Positions 51,001-60,035 of a stretch of DNA of 64,000 nucleotides are shown piece by piece. The position numbers were made by a program, and so were the translations under genes. The first letter of the stretch is position 1. Each line of letters opens with the position of its first letter. The DNA is from Rickettsia rhipicephali str. 3-7-female6-CWPP (GTDB taxonomy: Bacteria; Pseudomonadota; Alphaproteobacteria; Rickettsiales; Rickettsiaceae), in assembly GCF_000284075.1 (NCBI RefSeq), contig NC_017042.1, forward strand, positions 620,001 through 684,000, written 5' to 3'. The notes below the pieces were generated by a model. It was not told the origin of the DNA. It did not search any database and was given only the letters and a program-made list of their open reading frames with translations.

Positions 51001-52161
51001 TTATCGTATCGCTTCAACTATTTTATTTGCCGCATCTGCTAAATCATGTGCCGGTATTATTTCTAAACCGGAATTTGATAAAATTTCTTTGCCTTTTTCA
51101 ACGTTTGTACCGGCTAAACGAACTACTAACGGTACTTTTATACCTATGTCTTTTGCAGCTGCAATAATCCCTTCTGCTATAATATCACAACGCATGATAC
51201 CGCCAAAAATATTAACCAGAATCCCTTGTACTTCTTGATCAGATAAAATTATTTTTAAAGCTTCTTTTATACGCTCACGATCAGCTCCACCACCGACATC
51301 CAAGAAATTAGCAGGTGAAGCACCGTAAAGTTTAATAATATCCATAGTGGCCATGGCAAGACCGGCACCGTTAACCATGCAACCGATATTACCGTCCATT
51401 TTTACATAGCTAAGTCCTGCATTTGCTGCTCTAGTTTCTAGAGGATCTTCTTCATCATGATCACGCATTGCCGTAATATTCGGATGCTGAAATAAGCCGT
51501 TATCGTCAAAAGTAATTTTTGCATCTAAAGCTAATAAGTTCCCGTCGCTATTTACAATTAATGGGTTGATTTCAATTTGTGTTGCATCGGTTTCAATAAA
51601 AGCATTATAGACTGATTTTACTATTTCTTTCATCTGTTTGGCTTGGTTATCCTTAAAGCCTAACTCATAAGCTATGCCTCGCATATGAAAATCTTGTAAA
51701 CCGGTTGCAGGATCAACGGAAAATTTAATAATTTTTTCCGGAGTTTTTTCTGCTACTTCTTCAATATCAACTCCTCCTTCTGTAGAAGCTATGAAAGTAA
51801 TACAGCTAGCCGATCTATCAAATACTGTACTAAAATAATATTCTTTTAAAATATCACAACCTGATTCGATATAAAGACAGTTTACTTTTTGTCCTTGAGG
51901 TCCTGTTTGATGCGTTACTAAATTAATACCAAACATGTCATGAGCAACTTTTTTGGCTTCTTCCTTACTCTTAACAACCTTAACACCGCCTGCTTTACCT
52001 CTACCGCCGGCATGTATTTGTGCTTTAACCACATATACTTCCGTATTTAATTTATCTATGGTGTCATTAATCTTTTCGGTTTTCGTAACAACTAGCCCGG
52101 TGGAAGTAGGTACGCCGTATTTTCTTAAAATCTCTTTTGCTTGATATTCATGAATATTCAT
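51001..52161 (-). CDS. sucC: Succinyl-CoA synthetase beta subunit (ADP-forming)
   Basis: Nucleotide-binding subunit of succinyl-CoA synthetase. The N-terminal ATP-grasp domain shows [20 protein letters not shown] and [15 protein letters not shown]; the C-terminal ligase domain shows [28 protein letters not shown] and [17 protein letters not shown]. Its 386 residues are the usual length. It precedes sucD. Confidence 0.97.
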   Translation of the reverse strand: MNIHEYQAKEILRKYGVPTSTGLVVTKTEKINDTIDKLNTEVYVVKAQIHAGGRGKAGGVKVVKSKEEAKKVAHDMFGINLVTHQTGPQGQKVNCLYIESGCDILKEYYFSTVFDRSASCITFIASTEGGVDIEEVAEKTPEKIIKFSVDPATGLQDFHMRGIAYELGFKDNQAKQMKEIVKSVYNAFIETDATQIEINPLIVNSDGNLLALDAKITFDDNGLFQHPNITAMRDHDEEDPLETRAANAGLSYVKMDGNIGCMVNGAGLAMATMDIIKLYGASPANFLDVGGGADRERIKEALKIILSDQEVQGILVNIFGGIMRCDIIAEGIIAAAKDIGIKVPLVVRLAGTNVEKGKEILSNSGLEIIPAHDLADAANKIVEAIR

Positions 52162-52192
52162 TTTAAATAATTTATTAAATTGCTATTAATTT

Positions 52193-52566
52193 TTATGAAT
52201 AAGATGCATTTTTAACTTCTCTTACTATGTCTTTATCAAAAGTGCTAAACTTATTAGCACTATTGACTTCTCCTTATATAATCGGCAAAGTCTGCTTTAC
52301 CTTTAATATATTTCTCAGCAGTTGATATTATTATGTCTTGATGCCCAATGATAAAGCCGGAATTATCAATAAGATTAATTACTGCTTCATAAATTTCCTG
52401 GCGAGTAAATTTATTTACTTTTAGCACCCATACAAATTCATGCATATGATGCAATAAAAATCTTATTAGTGATGTTATTTTTTAAGAAATTTTGAGCTGC
52501 TTTACCTTGTATTTCATCATCTTCAAGAAAAGTACGAGTTAAGATATTAGTGTCAATTCCTATCAT
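52193..52566 (-). pseudogene. vapC: VapC-type PIN-domain toxin, frameshifted
   Basis: ATG 52566 overlaps the end of the antitoxin gene. It reads MIGIDTNILTRTFLEDDEIQ, with the first PIN-domain Asp, then loses frame near 52455. The next frame gives HEFVWVLKVNKFTRQEIYEA and the later acidic motif KADFADYI, then shifts again near 52262 to read ANKFSTFDKDIVREVK to the stop at 52193. Two frameshifts in about 124 codons make a working RNase unlikely. The antitoxin is intact. Confidence 0.82.
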
Positions 52567-52807
52567 TTTCGATAACCGCAATACTAATAGCTTCATCTAC
52601 ATCCACTGGACCGTTTTTAGTTTTATGTTTACCTTTACCAAAAAAGCTATAGATATCTTTTTTTATAGGAAGCAATTCTAATGTTTCATTTTTTTTGTAG
52701 TTAATTATTAACTCAGAGCCTGAATGTAAACCAAGTTTATTTCTTATATATTTAGGTATAACTACCCGTCCTTTCGATGAGACTACTACTCTGGCACTTT
52801 TACTCAT
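52553..52807 (-). CDS. vapB: VapB-type antitoxin (AbrB/MazE fold)
   Basis: DNA-binding antitoxin of 84 residues. The SpoVT-AbrB fold is seen in VVVSSKGRVVIPKYIRNKLG and SGSELIINYKKNETLELLP, followed by a toxin-binding C-terminal arm (VDVDEAISIAVIEN). It normally neutralises VapC and represses its own operon. Here the toxin gene that overlaps its end is frameshifted, so the antitoxin is an orphan in this locus; it may still bind toxins encoded elsewhere. Confidence 0.88.
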   Translation of the reverse strand: MSKSARVVVSSKGRVVIPKYIRNKLGLHSGSELIINYKKNETLELLPIKKDIYSFFGKGKHKTKNGPVDVDEAISIAVIENDRN

Positions 52808-52887
52808 AATACTAACATAGTAAGTTATCTGATCTTACTTTGTATATAAAACACAATTTATTATATGTCAATAAGTTTATAATGAGG

Positions 52888-53426
52888 TTACTCATTCAAC
52901 ATCCTCTTTAATACGTTATCTTTCCTAATAAAGTGATGATATAATGCAGTTAGTATATGCAAAATAATTAAAGTAGTAAATAAGCAGCCTTTTTATGGAT
53001 TTTTTTAAAGATTTTGGCAAATTGTAAATCTGGAGCAAAAGAATTTATAGTAAACAAACCATAAAAATCAATATGATGGTTTGATAAAATAGTCATTAGA
53101 AGCCGCTTATCGGCATTAATAACATTAAAAGCTATAGCAAATTTATATTAATATTAGCGGCTTTTTTTGCCAATTCGGCATATCTTCCGGTAGCAAAACA
53201 TTAGCATTATAGAATTTCTATAAAAGCCTTATTATTACTAAAGATAAAACAACTATACCGGTTGCTTCATGTATCCCGTATAATTGTCATTTTAAAGGAA
53301 GTTCTACGAAATCATCCATTAAGAAACCGACAACGAGCATTACTATAACTATAATGCTCATGTCATGATCCAGTGAAAAAGTTTTGCAATTAAGCTGTAA
53401 GAATTTTCAGTATTTGTAAGTAGCAT
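52888..53426 (-). pseudogene. Cytochrome b561-like membrane protein, decayed
   Basis: ATG 53426 reads MLLTNTENSYSLIAKLFHWI and then stops. Other frames give VVGFLMDDFVELPLK, YGIHEATGIVVLSLVIIRLL, MPNWQKKAANI, NHHIDFYGLFTINSFAPDLQ and FAKIFKKIHKKAAYL, which in order match bacterial cytochrome b561 (haem His in FHW, GIHEATG and IHK). At least five breaks are present. The protein would have been a four-helix di-haem quinol oxidase component of about 180 residues. Confidence 0.82.
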
Positions 53427-53466
53427 TACTCCAATAAATTATTCTGAACTTACTTAATGTCATTTT

Positions 53467-53576
53467 CGCTCTTCTATGTCATTCCTGCGGAAGCAGGAAT
53501 CTAAAAAACAATATAAAATTATTAGTATTTTTAACTAGATCCCGTGGACAAGCCACGGGGTGACACCGAGTCGCGG
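53467..53576. repeat. Chimeric palindrome: family A left arm, family B right arm
   Basis: GTCATTCCTGCGGAAGCAGG begins as family A. The core AATATAAAATTATTAGTATT and the right side CCCGTGGACAAGCCACGGGG are family B. Each half keeps its own small hairpin but the outer arms do not pair with each other, as if two elements recombined at the shared core. Confidence 0.65.
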
Positions 53577-53591
53577 TATGATAGTTTCTTC

Positions 53592-55628
53592 TTAATTCCC
53601 AACTACCGTATCTATAATCTTTTCTGCCTCTGTACCGCTAATTTTTTCTTTATCATTCAGAATGAGATTAGCATTCTTTAAGTCATTTCCTATATGTTCC
53701 GCTCTTCCTTTTAAAATCTTAGCTAAAAACTGCTCGGCAAGAGCGTAATATGAGATTCTATTACCGGGTTTTGCAAATCCATGACCTTCATCTTTGTAAA
53801 GTGCATAAAGTACCGGTATATGCTTTGCTTGCATGCTGTTTACAATCTGTTCTGATTCTGCCTGCACGACTCTCACATCGTGCACACCTTGTGCTATAAA
53901 TAAAGGCTTTTTGATATTATCAACAAAATTAATCGGTGATCTTTGTCTTAAAAACTCTTTTTCTTCTTCAGTATCCCAAGGTCCTATACGTGTTTTATAT
54001 ATACTTAACAATGGTGTCATATAAGGAGCTTTAGATTGCACATGAGTTAATAAATTAGACATACCGATAACGTCAACACCGCAAGCAAATACGTCAGGCG
54101 TCATGGTAAGACCTACAAGCGTTGCATAACCTCCATAGCTTCCGCCCATAATACAAACTTTATTAGAATCAACTATATTATTCTTAATAGCCCAGTTAAC
54201 ACCATCAATTAAATCGGTGTGCATTTTACCGGCATATTCTAAATTACCGGCGTTTAAGAAATCTTTCCCAAAACCGGTAGAACCACGGTAATTTATACTT
54301 AAAACTGCGTAACCACGATTTGCAAGCCACTGATGTTCAGGATTGTATCCCCAGCTATCACGTACCCATGGACCGCCGTGGACATTTAAAATTAGAGGTA
54401 CTTTTCTATCGGGTATATTATTTTTATCGAGTTTTACATCATTTGGAAAAGTGATATAGCTAACTAAATCAAGCCCGTCACGTGACTTGATAATTATCGG
54501 TATCATCTTAGCAAGATTATATTGCTCAAGTTCTTTGCGATTAGTAAATAAAAACTCAGCTTTTTTATTTGCCCTATCATATTTATAATATTTCACCGGT
54601 GCATTATCAGCCATATAAGCAACGATCCAAGTTTTATCGTCTAGCGTCCTACTATTAATAATTAAATCACCGCGATCAATAGATTGCAAATATTTAATAT
54701 CATCTTCAATATCTTTATCTAATATTTTATATGAGACTCTATCATAATCTATAGATACTGCTTGCGGAGTTTGCTTTGTGGGATGAACTGTAAATAAGCC
54801 AATATCGGCTTTTGCATCTTCGGCTAATATTTCTTCACTACCTGTAGCTAGTGTTATAGCTTTAAGTGCAGAGGTGTTACGATTACGTCCCTCTAGCATA
54901 TATAAAGTTTCACCGCTAGCATCAAAACCAAGTATGGAAGTGTTAAAAGAATCTTCCATTGATATCTTAGTAAATAACTTTGGTTCTCCGTCTTTTAATT
55001 CATAATATTCAACAGCTCCGTTTTTATCTAGTAAGCTACCGAATCTTAAATTTAAATTTTCATCGGTTACATAATCAGTAAATCTATCATTTTTATAAAT
55101 CAGTTCTTTTTCTAGAGTATCTAGATTTAATTTGTAAATATCAAAATATTCAGGATTACGCTCATTTAAATATATTAATATCTCATTTGGCTTCTTATGA
55201 CTTGCTCCGGCTATTTCGGCTTTAACTCCTTTTGCGGGAGTAAGTAATTTTGTCTCTTTTGTCTCTATGTTATAGCTGTAAATTCGGTCATTTTCATCAC
55301 CGTTAAAATCTTGGGTATATAAAATATTTTTATTATTATAAGCTTTAGCATAAGACCAAATACCGCGTCCTTTGTCATGGGTTATGGCTTCTGCTTTACT
55401 AATATCATCTGAGGGTGCTAGCCAAATGTTTAATACACCGTCTTTCGGTGCAACATATAGAATATATTTGCCGTCGTGGGTTAGAGAAACCCTTGCTTTA
55501 TCAGGGTTACCGAATAAAACTTTTCTGGGGATTATTTGATTATTATCCGTTATCGTTTGCGTTTGAAACATAAAAATACCGACACTTATTATTAATATAG
55601 TGCCTATAATATAGAAAATTTTACTCAT
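53592..55628 (-). CDS. S9 family peptidase (acylaminoacyl-peptidase-like)
   Basis: Serine peptidase of the prolyl oligopeptidase family, with an N-terminal signal or anchor (about 3-22) that places it in the periplasm or membrane. A beta-propeller-like region (about 35-390, with repeats such as VSLTHDGKYILYVAPKDG) precedes the alpha/beta-hydrolase domain. Catalytic Ser497 is in MGGSYGGYA, the Asp in GVHDVRV and the His in DEGHGF. At 678 residues it is complete. It probably degrades imported or periplasmic peptides; substrate preference is unknown. Confidence 0.9.
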   Translation of the reverse strand: MSKIFYIIGTILIISVGIFMFQTQTITDNNQIIPRKVLFGNPDKARVSLTHDGKYILYVAPKDGVLNIWLAPSDDISKAEAITHDKGRGIWSYAKAYNNKNILYTQDFNGDENDRIYSYNIETKETKLLTPAKGVKAEIAGASHKKPNEILIYLNERNPEYFDIYKLNLDTLEKELIYKNDRFTDYVTDENLNLRFGSLLDKNGAVEYYELKDGEPKLFTKISMEDSFNTSILGFDASGETLYMLEGRNRNTSALKAITLATGSEEILAEDAKADIGLFTVHPTKQTPQAVSIDYDRVSYKILDKDIEDDIKYLQSIDRGDLIINSRTLDDKTWIVAYMADNAPVKYYKYDRANKKAEFLFTNRKELEQYNLAKMIPIIIKSRDGLDLVSYITFPNDVKLDKNNIPDRKVPLILNVHGGPWVRDSWGYNPEHQWLANRGYAVLSINYRGSTGFGKDFLNAGNLEYAGKMHTDLIDGVNWAIKNNIVDSNKVCIMGGSYGGYATLVGLTMTPDVFACGVDVIGMSNLLTHVQSKAPYMTPLLSIYKTRIGPWDTEEEKEFLRQRSPINFVDNIKKPLFIAQGVHDVRVVQAESEQIVNSMQAKHIPVLYALYKDEGHGFAKPGNRISYYALAEQFLAKILKGRAEHIGNDLKNANLILNDKEKISGTEAEKIIDTVVGN

Positions 55629-55663
55629 TACTAATAGTTTGTTATTTAGTTTTGTAGTCTTTT

Positions 55664-55694
55664 GATGTCATTCCCGCTTCCGCGGAAATGACAT
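55664..55694. repeat. Short family A hairpin
   Basis: GTCATTCCCGCTTCCGCGGA with partner AATGACAT, without a core. It lies between the Tim44-like gene and the S9 peptidase gene, which are on the same strand. Confidence 0.6.
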
Positions 55695-55715
55695 TCAGGT
55701 CATAAAATATAATTG

Positions 55716-56348
55716 CTACACTCTCTCAATATTGCTTAAAAACCAATCAACTTCTTTGGTATTAGCATTACGTGTAAATGTCCATTCTTCTTTTAAATCT
55801 TCGATTTTGTCAACTACATTTTTACCTTGAAATAGTAATTTAATAAATATGTTATTACCGAACATGTAAATTTCTGAATATTTTGCACTTAAAGCCGATG
55901 AGTCAAAAAAATCACCATAGGACGGTGTTATTTTTTCAAATTCTTCCAAGTATCTTTTATCTATCAGCTCAGATAATTCTTTAGCATCTTTTTTATAAGC
56001 AGCTTCTATAATCATTTGAAAAGCAGTTTTAGCATTATTTATGAATTTAACCGGATCAAAGGAGTAAAGGCGTTTATGGACTTGTTCCATTCCATCTACG
56101 ACCGCAGTTATATTATGTTCCACTATTATATCTTTAAAAGCTTTAATATCTTGGGTTGTTGGAATATTTTTTTCTTCTTTATTAGATTTAACTGTACTGT
56201 AAGTTACGTCCTTAATAACCGGTTCGCCAAAATAAGATTTTTGATTTGTTTGTTCCTCTTCTGTAGAACCGAGAGTCGTAATTAATTTGTTGATAATGTA
56301 AAAGGTAATAACGGCAAAAATTAATAACTCTATTATTTGAGGAGACAT
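55716..56348 (-). CDS. Tim44-like domain protein
   Basis: Membrane-anchored protein of 210 residues. One N-terminal helix (about 5-22, ELLIFAVITFYIINKLIT) is followed by a polar linker and a Tim44/TimA-like domain from about 90: FDPVKFINNAKTAFQMIIEA, KELSELIDKRYLEEFEK and EWTFTRNANTKEVDWFLSNI. In alphaproteobacteria this family is related to mitochondrial Tim44 and is thought to help membrane protein assembly. Its role here is inferred from the family. Confidence 0.85.
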   Translation of the reverse strand: MSPQIIELLIFAVITFYIINKLITTLGSTEEEQTNQKSYFGEPVIKDVTYSTVKSNKEEKNIPTTQDIKAFKDIIVEHNITAVVDGMEQVHKRLYSFDPVKFINNAKTAFQMIIEAAYKKDAKELSELIDKRYLEEFEKITPSYGDFFDSSALSAKYSEIYMFGNNIFIKLLFQGKNVVDKIEDLKEEWTFTRNANTKEVDWFLSNIERV

Positions 56349-56528
56349 TTTCTATTTATTTTTATTAAAAAATTATTCTTATATCTTAATATAAAAAAAT
56401 AATCTTTTAAAGTTATTTAATAAAAATAAGGATTTATTTTTATTTGAGTTAAACTTAAAGTTTAAAAAATAACTAAAATATCTTGATTATTTTAATTATT
56501 ATGATATTATCGTTTTGTAAATGATGTT

Positions 56529-56655
56529 TAAACTCCATCATTGCAAAACATTTATAGCCTTTAGTCCCTTTATGCTAGGGGGCTGTTGTACTAAAGCTTA
56601 ATTTTTAAGCGTTTTTAGTATAACGGATAATTATTGTTTGCAATGATTGAGTTTA
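56529..56655. ncRNA. Candidate structured RNA (long stem with internal hairpin)
   Basis: TAAACTCCATCATTGCAAAA (from 56529) pairs with the segment ending at 56655 (TTTGCAATGATTGAGTTTA) with about two mismatches over 22 bases. The 83-base interior holds another hairpin (ACTAAAGCTTAA / TTAAGCGTTTTTAGT, 56590-56618). TGCTAGGGGG (56573) could instead pair with TCCCCTAGCA (56656-56665), giving an alternative fold. A long rod with central bubble resembles 6S RNA, but I see no sequence proof. It is gene-free, between the Tim44-like gene and an acyltransferase pseudogene. Confidence 0.4.
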
Positions 56656-56700
56656 TCCCCTAGCACCTATCTATCTATTCACTTTTAATTGACGAATGAA

Positions 56701-57714
56701 TTAGCGAGCTGGTAATTCAAATTATATAATGCAAAATAGTAGCTATTGTAACCGAAGTAGCAAATTTAAGCCATAAAGGAGTTGGATAAATCCAGTAATA
56801 TGCTACAAAAAATTCTGTAGTTAAAGCAGCAAGGTATAAAGCATATGAAATTTGACCTAGAAAATATGTTATTGGATTACCGAAAATAAGTTTACTTAAT
56901 CCTGAATCATTAGATGTTCCAATAATTATTAAGGATGAGCCAACTGCAGGCCACCAAAGTGTTTCTGCATTAATTATAATAAAAATATAAGCAAAAACAG
57001 CAATTCCTACAAATGTAATAATATCATAAATAATATATAATTAAGTTTCAAAGATTTTATATGTTTTGTAATAAAAAATGTTATACAACTAAAAATAAAT
57101 ACACCTAAAAACATTATTAAGCTTTTACCGTAAGCAAATTGTACTCTTTCGTTACTAATATATGGGGCTGCAGCCATTGAAAAGCATAAGAAGCAGAAAT
57201 TATCCAATAAGATATAAATAACAAGATTATCAATTAATTAAGTTATTGATAATCTTTGCATTAATGATATTAAAAAAGGAAATAATTAATATGCAAACAT
57301 TTCCGTACTTATTGAACATGAAGGTTGATTCCAAGATACTAAATCCGTGAACCCCCATGCTTGAATAAGGAACACATTAAGAAGAAAAGTATAAGAATTA
57401 TCGGAGGGTGAAAGAATTTCTGGAAAAATCGACTCTGCATTAATATGCATAAAAGCATAAATAAATGTAAGGGATAAACTCTGGCAATACGTGCAAATAA
57501 AAAACTTTTATAACTAACGGTATGCGTATAAAATAAAGCCGGATAACACAAAAATATTACGCCCCCAAGACCGCCAAGTCTTGCTATATTCATTCCAATT
57601 GAGTTACCTAGCCAATTATATGTGGCGTGTAAGAAGAATACCCATAATGCAGCTATATCCGCGTAAACCTGTTAATCCTTTTATTTCTTTTAAGTTATCT
57701 ATTTTGTTATGCAT
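56701..57714 (-). pseudogene. Acyltransferase 3 family (OafA-like) gene, decayed
   Basis: ATG 57714 reads MHNKIDNLKEIKGLTGLRGY and then breaks. A shifted frame continues AALWVFFLHATYNWLGNSIG and ARLGGLGGVIFL, followed by YTHTVSYKSFLFARIARVYP, the conserved RIARVYPLHLF motif of membrane acyltransferases. Later segments (SNERVQFAYGKSLIMFLGVF) are out of frame, and the end is FELPAR at 56701. It has many breaks. The family O-acylates surface sugars, so its loss may simplify the envelope. Confidence 0.82.
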
Positions 57715-57816
57715 ATTTAAGTTATAACATTACTGATTAAAATATGGCATGATACAATAACCTAAATATTAAAATAATTTTTTAATAAATTATTAGATTC
57801 TTATATTCAGAGATCT

Positions 57817-58170
57817 TTATAATAAGTGTGCCACTTTTATAGCATTATCAAATCCGTGATCGTAATGAAATCTTATATCAGGCGAGAATTTCATATTTAT
57901 TTTATTAGTAATAAAATTTCTTATAGCATTTTTAGAATTATTTAATGCATCCATAATTTCATCTATTGTTAGTTTAGTATTAAAAGGCAAGAAATAACAA
58001 TTAGCTATTTTGAGATCAGCAGTAACTATAACTTTCGTAATAGTGAGAGGACAATCAAAAAGTCTGCTATCCAGCATTTTGCCACGCCTTAGAATTTCTA
58101 TTAATGCTTCATTTATAATGCTTGCTAATTTTTGTTGTCTATGAGAATTAGTTTTGGTTAATTTTTTCAT
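57817..58170 (-). CDS. rbfA: Ribosome-binding factor A
   Basis: KH-fold protein that helps mature the 30S subunit (16S rRNA 5' end). 117 residues, with [20 protein letters not shown] at the N-terminus, [17 protein letters not shown] in the sheet, and [20 protein letters not shown] near the end. It starts three bases after the YqaA-like gene, so the two share a transcript. It is not next to infB or truB here. Confidence 0.93.
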   Translation of the reverse strand: MKKLTKTNSHRQQKLASIINEALIEILRRGKMLDSRLFDCPLTITKVIVTADLKIANCYFLPFNTKLTIDEIMDALNNSKNAIRNFITNKINMKFSPDIRFHYDHGFDNAIKVAHLL

Positions 58171-58173
58171 GAG

Positions 58174-58599
58174 TTAAAATATATACAATTCTAAGGCATA
58201 ATAGCATGCTTTTGCCAAACAACCAATACCTAAAAATTTTAGAAATTTTGTTTTAAAAAAACCGGAGAATAAAGCAATGAAGCTTCCCCAAAAAGAAAAT
58301 GCCATTAAGAAAATTATAAATATCTCATATTTATAATATAGTTTTGTTAAATTTTTATGTCTTAAAATATTTTGTGCATTTTTGGAAGCATAAAAGATAT
58401 TTAAAACTATTCTTCCAAAAATATAATTGACTGCATTACCGCTAAGAGAAGCACAAATAGCTACTAACAGCATTATTAAACTATTATAGCCTCCGAACAT
58501 TTTCATAGAATGAAATATTAATTCATTCTGAAAACCTATAACAAGATTTGAGACAAAACTATCAACAAATAATAAACTATATGCTTCAAATTGATTCAT
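58174..58599 (-). CDS. YqaA-like (DedA/SNARE-associated) membrane protein
   Basis: Small membrane protein of the YqaA group in the DedA superfamily. From ATG 58599 (141 residues) it has about four hydrophobic segments and the family regions LLVAICASLSGNAVNYIFGR and YYKYEIFIIFLMAFSFWGSF. Another ATG (58632) would add 11 residues next to a repeat and is less likely. DedA proteins are linked to lipid carrier recycling and membrane homeostasis; for YqaA this is inference. Confidence 0.8.
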   Translation of the reverse strand: MNQFEAYSLLFVDSFVSNLVIGFQNELIFHSMKMFGGYNSLIMLLVAICASLSGNAVNYIFGRIVLNIFYASKNAQNILRHKNLTKLYYKYEIFIIFLMAFSFWGSFIALFSGFFKTKFLKFLGIGCLAKACYYALELYIF

Positions 58600-58636
58600 G
58601 AATGTAATATATTGAATTTTGATTAGGGGCATTAAT

Positions 58637-58705
58637 CGTCATTGCGAGGAAAAACTATAAGTTTTGACGAAGCAATCTCATGCCAAAATCCTGAGATTGC
58701 CACAA
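58637..58705. repeat. Partial family C repeat
   Basis: CGTCATTGCGAGGAAAAACT with inner arms GCAATCTCATG / CTGAGATTGCC. The right outer arm is missing. It lies between the divergent YqaA-like and RDD genes. Confidence 0.65.
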
Positions 58706-58741
58706 CCCTTACTATCTAACACCAAAATAAAGTAACTGGTA

Positions 58742-59263
58742 ATGAAAAAGCAAATTATTTATCCTGATTTTATAGCACGAATTTTTTCTACGGCACTTGA
58801 TTTATCATTATTTGCCTTTATAGCAATTCCAATATCACAATTTTGTTCTTTTAATTTATTATGGTTGTTCTTTAATGATTATTTCCTTAGCATTAACATT
58901 AATCTTCATAATCCCAATGCAATGTTTAACTCGGTTATGAGTCAGGAATTTTATGAATATCTTAAAGCAGGAAATTTTAATAAATATATTTTGTTTAATA
59001 TTTCAATTTTTGCTACTAATATATTAGTAATAGGCTCATATTTCATAACGCTTTGGTATTATAAAGGTGCAACGCTTAGTAAAATGTTTTTACGTATGAA
59101 AATCGTAGATGCCGTAACATTAAATCGTCCGACTTTAAAGCAGTTAATTAAAAGATTTTTAGGGTATATGACTTTTCCTATCGGTATTTTTTTCATACTT
59201 TTTTCTTCTAAAAAACAAGCATTACATGATAAAATAGCTGGAACTGTCGTTATTAAGTCTTAA
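58742..59263 (+). CDS. RDD family membrane protein
   Basis: Integral membrane protein of 173 residues with three hydrophobic segments. The RDD signature is visible as an early charged entry (DFIARIFSTALDLSLFAFIA), then YYKGATLSKMFLRMKIVDA and KKQALHDKIAGTVVI at the end. Family function is poorly defined; some members relate to ion or proton transport. It is separated from recR by a family F repeat. Confidence 0.85.
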   Translation: MKKQIIYPDFIARIFSTALDLSLFAFIAIPISQFCSFNLLWLFFNDYFLSININLHNPNAMFNSVMSQEFYEYLKAGNFNKYILFNISIFATNILVIGSYFITLWYYKGATLSKMFLRMKIVDAVTLNRPTLKQLIKRFLGYMTFPIGIFFILFSSKKQALHDKIAGTVVIKS

Positions 59264-59287
59264 ATATACTCCTAAGTAATAGACGAA

Positions 59288-59398
59288 GTTTAATTTGGAC
59301 AAGAGCAAGGAGTATATAAGGCGAGGAGCGGAGCGTATACTTAATATGTGAGTACCGCAGTTCTTATAATACGACGTAGCTCATTTTTCAAATTAAAC
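59288..59398. repeat. Dispersed palindrome, family F
   Basis: GTTTAATTTGGACAAGAGCA and partner CATTTTTCAAATTAAAC. The core GCGAGGAGCGGAGCGTATAC is the reverse of the core at 40659 and 16371. It ends 10 bases before the recR start. Confidence 0.75.
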
Positions 59399-59408
59399 GA
59401 GTATATTT

Positions 59409-60014
59409 ATGAATGAAACAAATGATAATGATATAGATCAGCTAATTTATCTTTTTTCAAAATTACCCGGTCTTGGTAGTAGATCGGCAAGGCGTATAGC
59501 GCTTTACCTATTGCAAGATAAAGAAGTAAGGTTAAAAAGCCTGATTAATAATCTTGTAGAGATAGATAAGAAAATACTAAAATGCGAGATTTGCGGTAAT
59601 ATGGATACGGAAAATATTTGCCGTATTTGTTCTTCTGAATATAGAGATAAATCAATTATTGCTATTGTTGAAACAGTGGCTGAATTATGGGCAATGGAGC
59701 GTAGCGGTAATTTTAAAGGTTTATATCATGTACTCGGTCATAATTTATCGGCAGCTAGTAGACAAAACCCTAGCATACTTCGGTTACCTGAACTACTTAA
59801 AAGATGTTTTGCAGAAAATATTAAAGAAGTTATTATTGCTACTAATTCTACTTTAGAAGGTCAGACTACTGCTTATTTTATTACAGAATATTTAAAAGAG
59901 CATCCTGCTAAAATTTCTCGCCTTGCTAGCGGTATACCTATCGGAGGTGAACTTGATTATTTAGACGAGGGTACCGTATCTGCCGCTATTAACCTACGCC
60001 AACCTTTTGAGTAA
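59409..60014 (+). CDS. recR: Recombination mediator RecR
   Basis: With RecF/RecO, loads RecA at gaps. Its 201 residues include an N-terminal helix-hairpin-helix ([17 protein letters not shown]), the four-cysteine zinc motif [16 protein letters not shown], a TOPRIM domain ([30 protein letters not shown]) and the C-terminal Walker-like end [20 protein letters not shown]. Complete and intact. A dead gene converges on its 3' end. Confidence 0.96.
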   Translation: MNETNDNDIDQLIYLFSKLPGLGSRSARRIALYLLQDKEVRLKSLINNLVEIDKKILKCEICGNMDTENICRICSSEYRDKSIIAIVETVAELWAMERSGNFKGLYHVLGHNLSAASRQNPSILRLPELLKRCFAENIKEVIIATNSTLEGQTTAYFITEYLKEHPAKISRLASGIPIGGELDYLDEGTVSAAINLRQPFE

Positions 60015-60035
60015 AAATTAATAATTTTATTAAAG

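Noticed and set aside
56529-56665. tmRNA or tRNA at the structured RNA candidate
   Set aside because: No T-arm consensus (GGTTCGAATCC type), no CCA-type end in the right place, and no tag reading frame. Kept only as an unnamed structured RNA.
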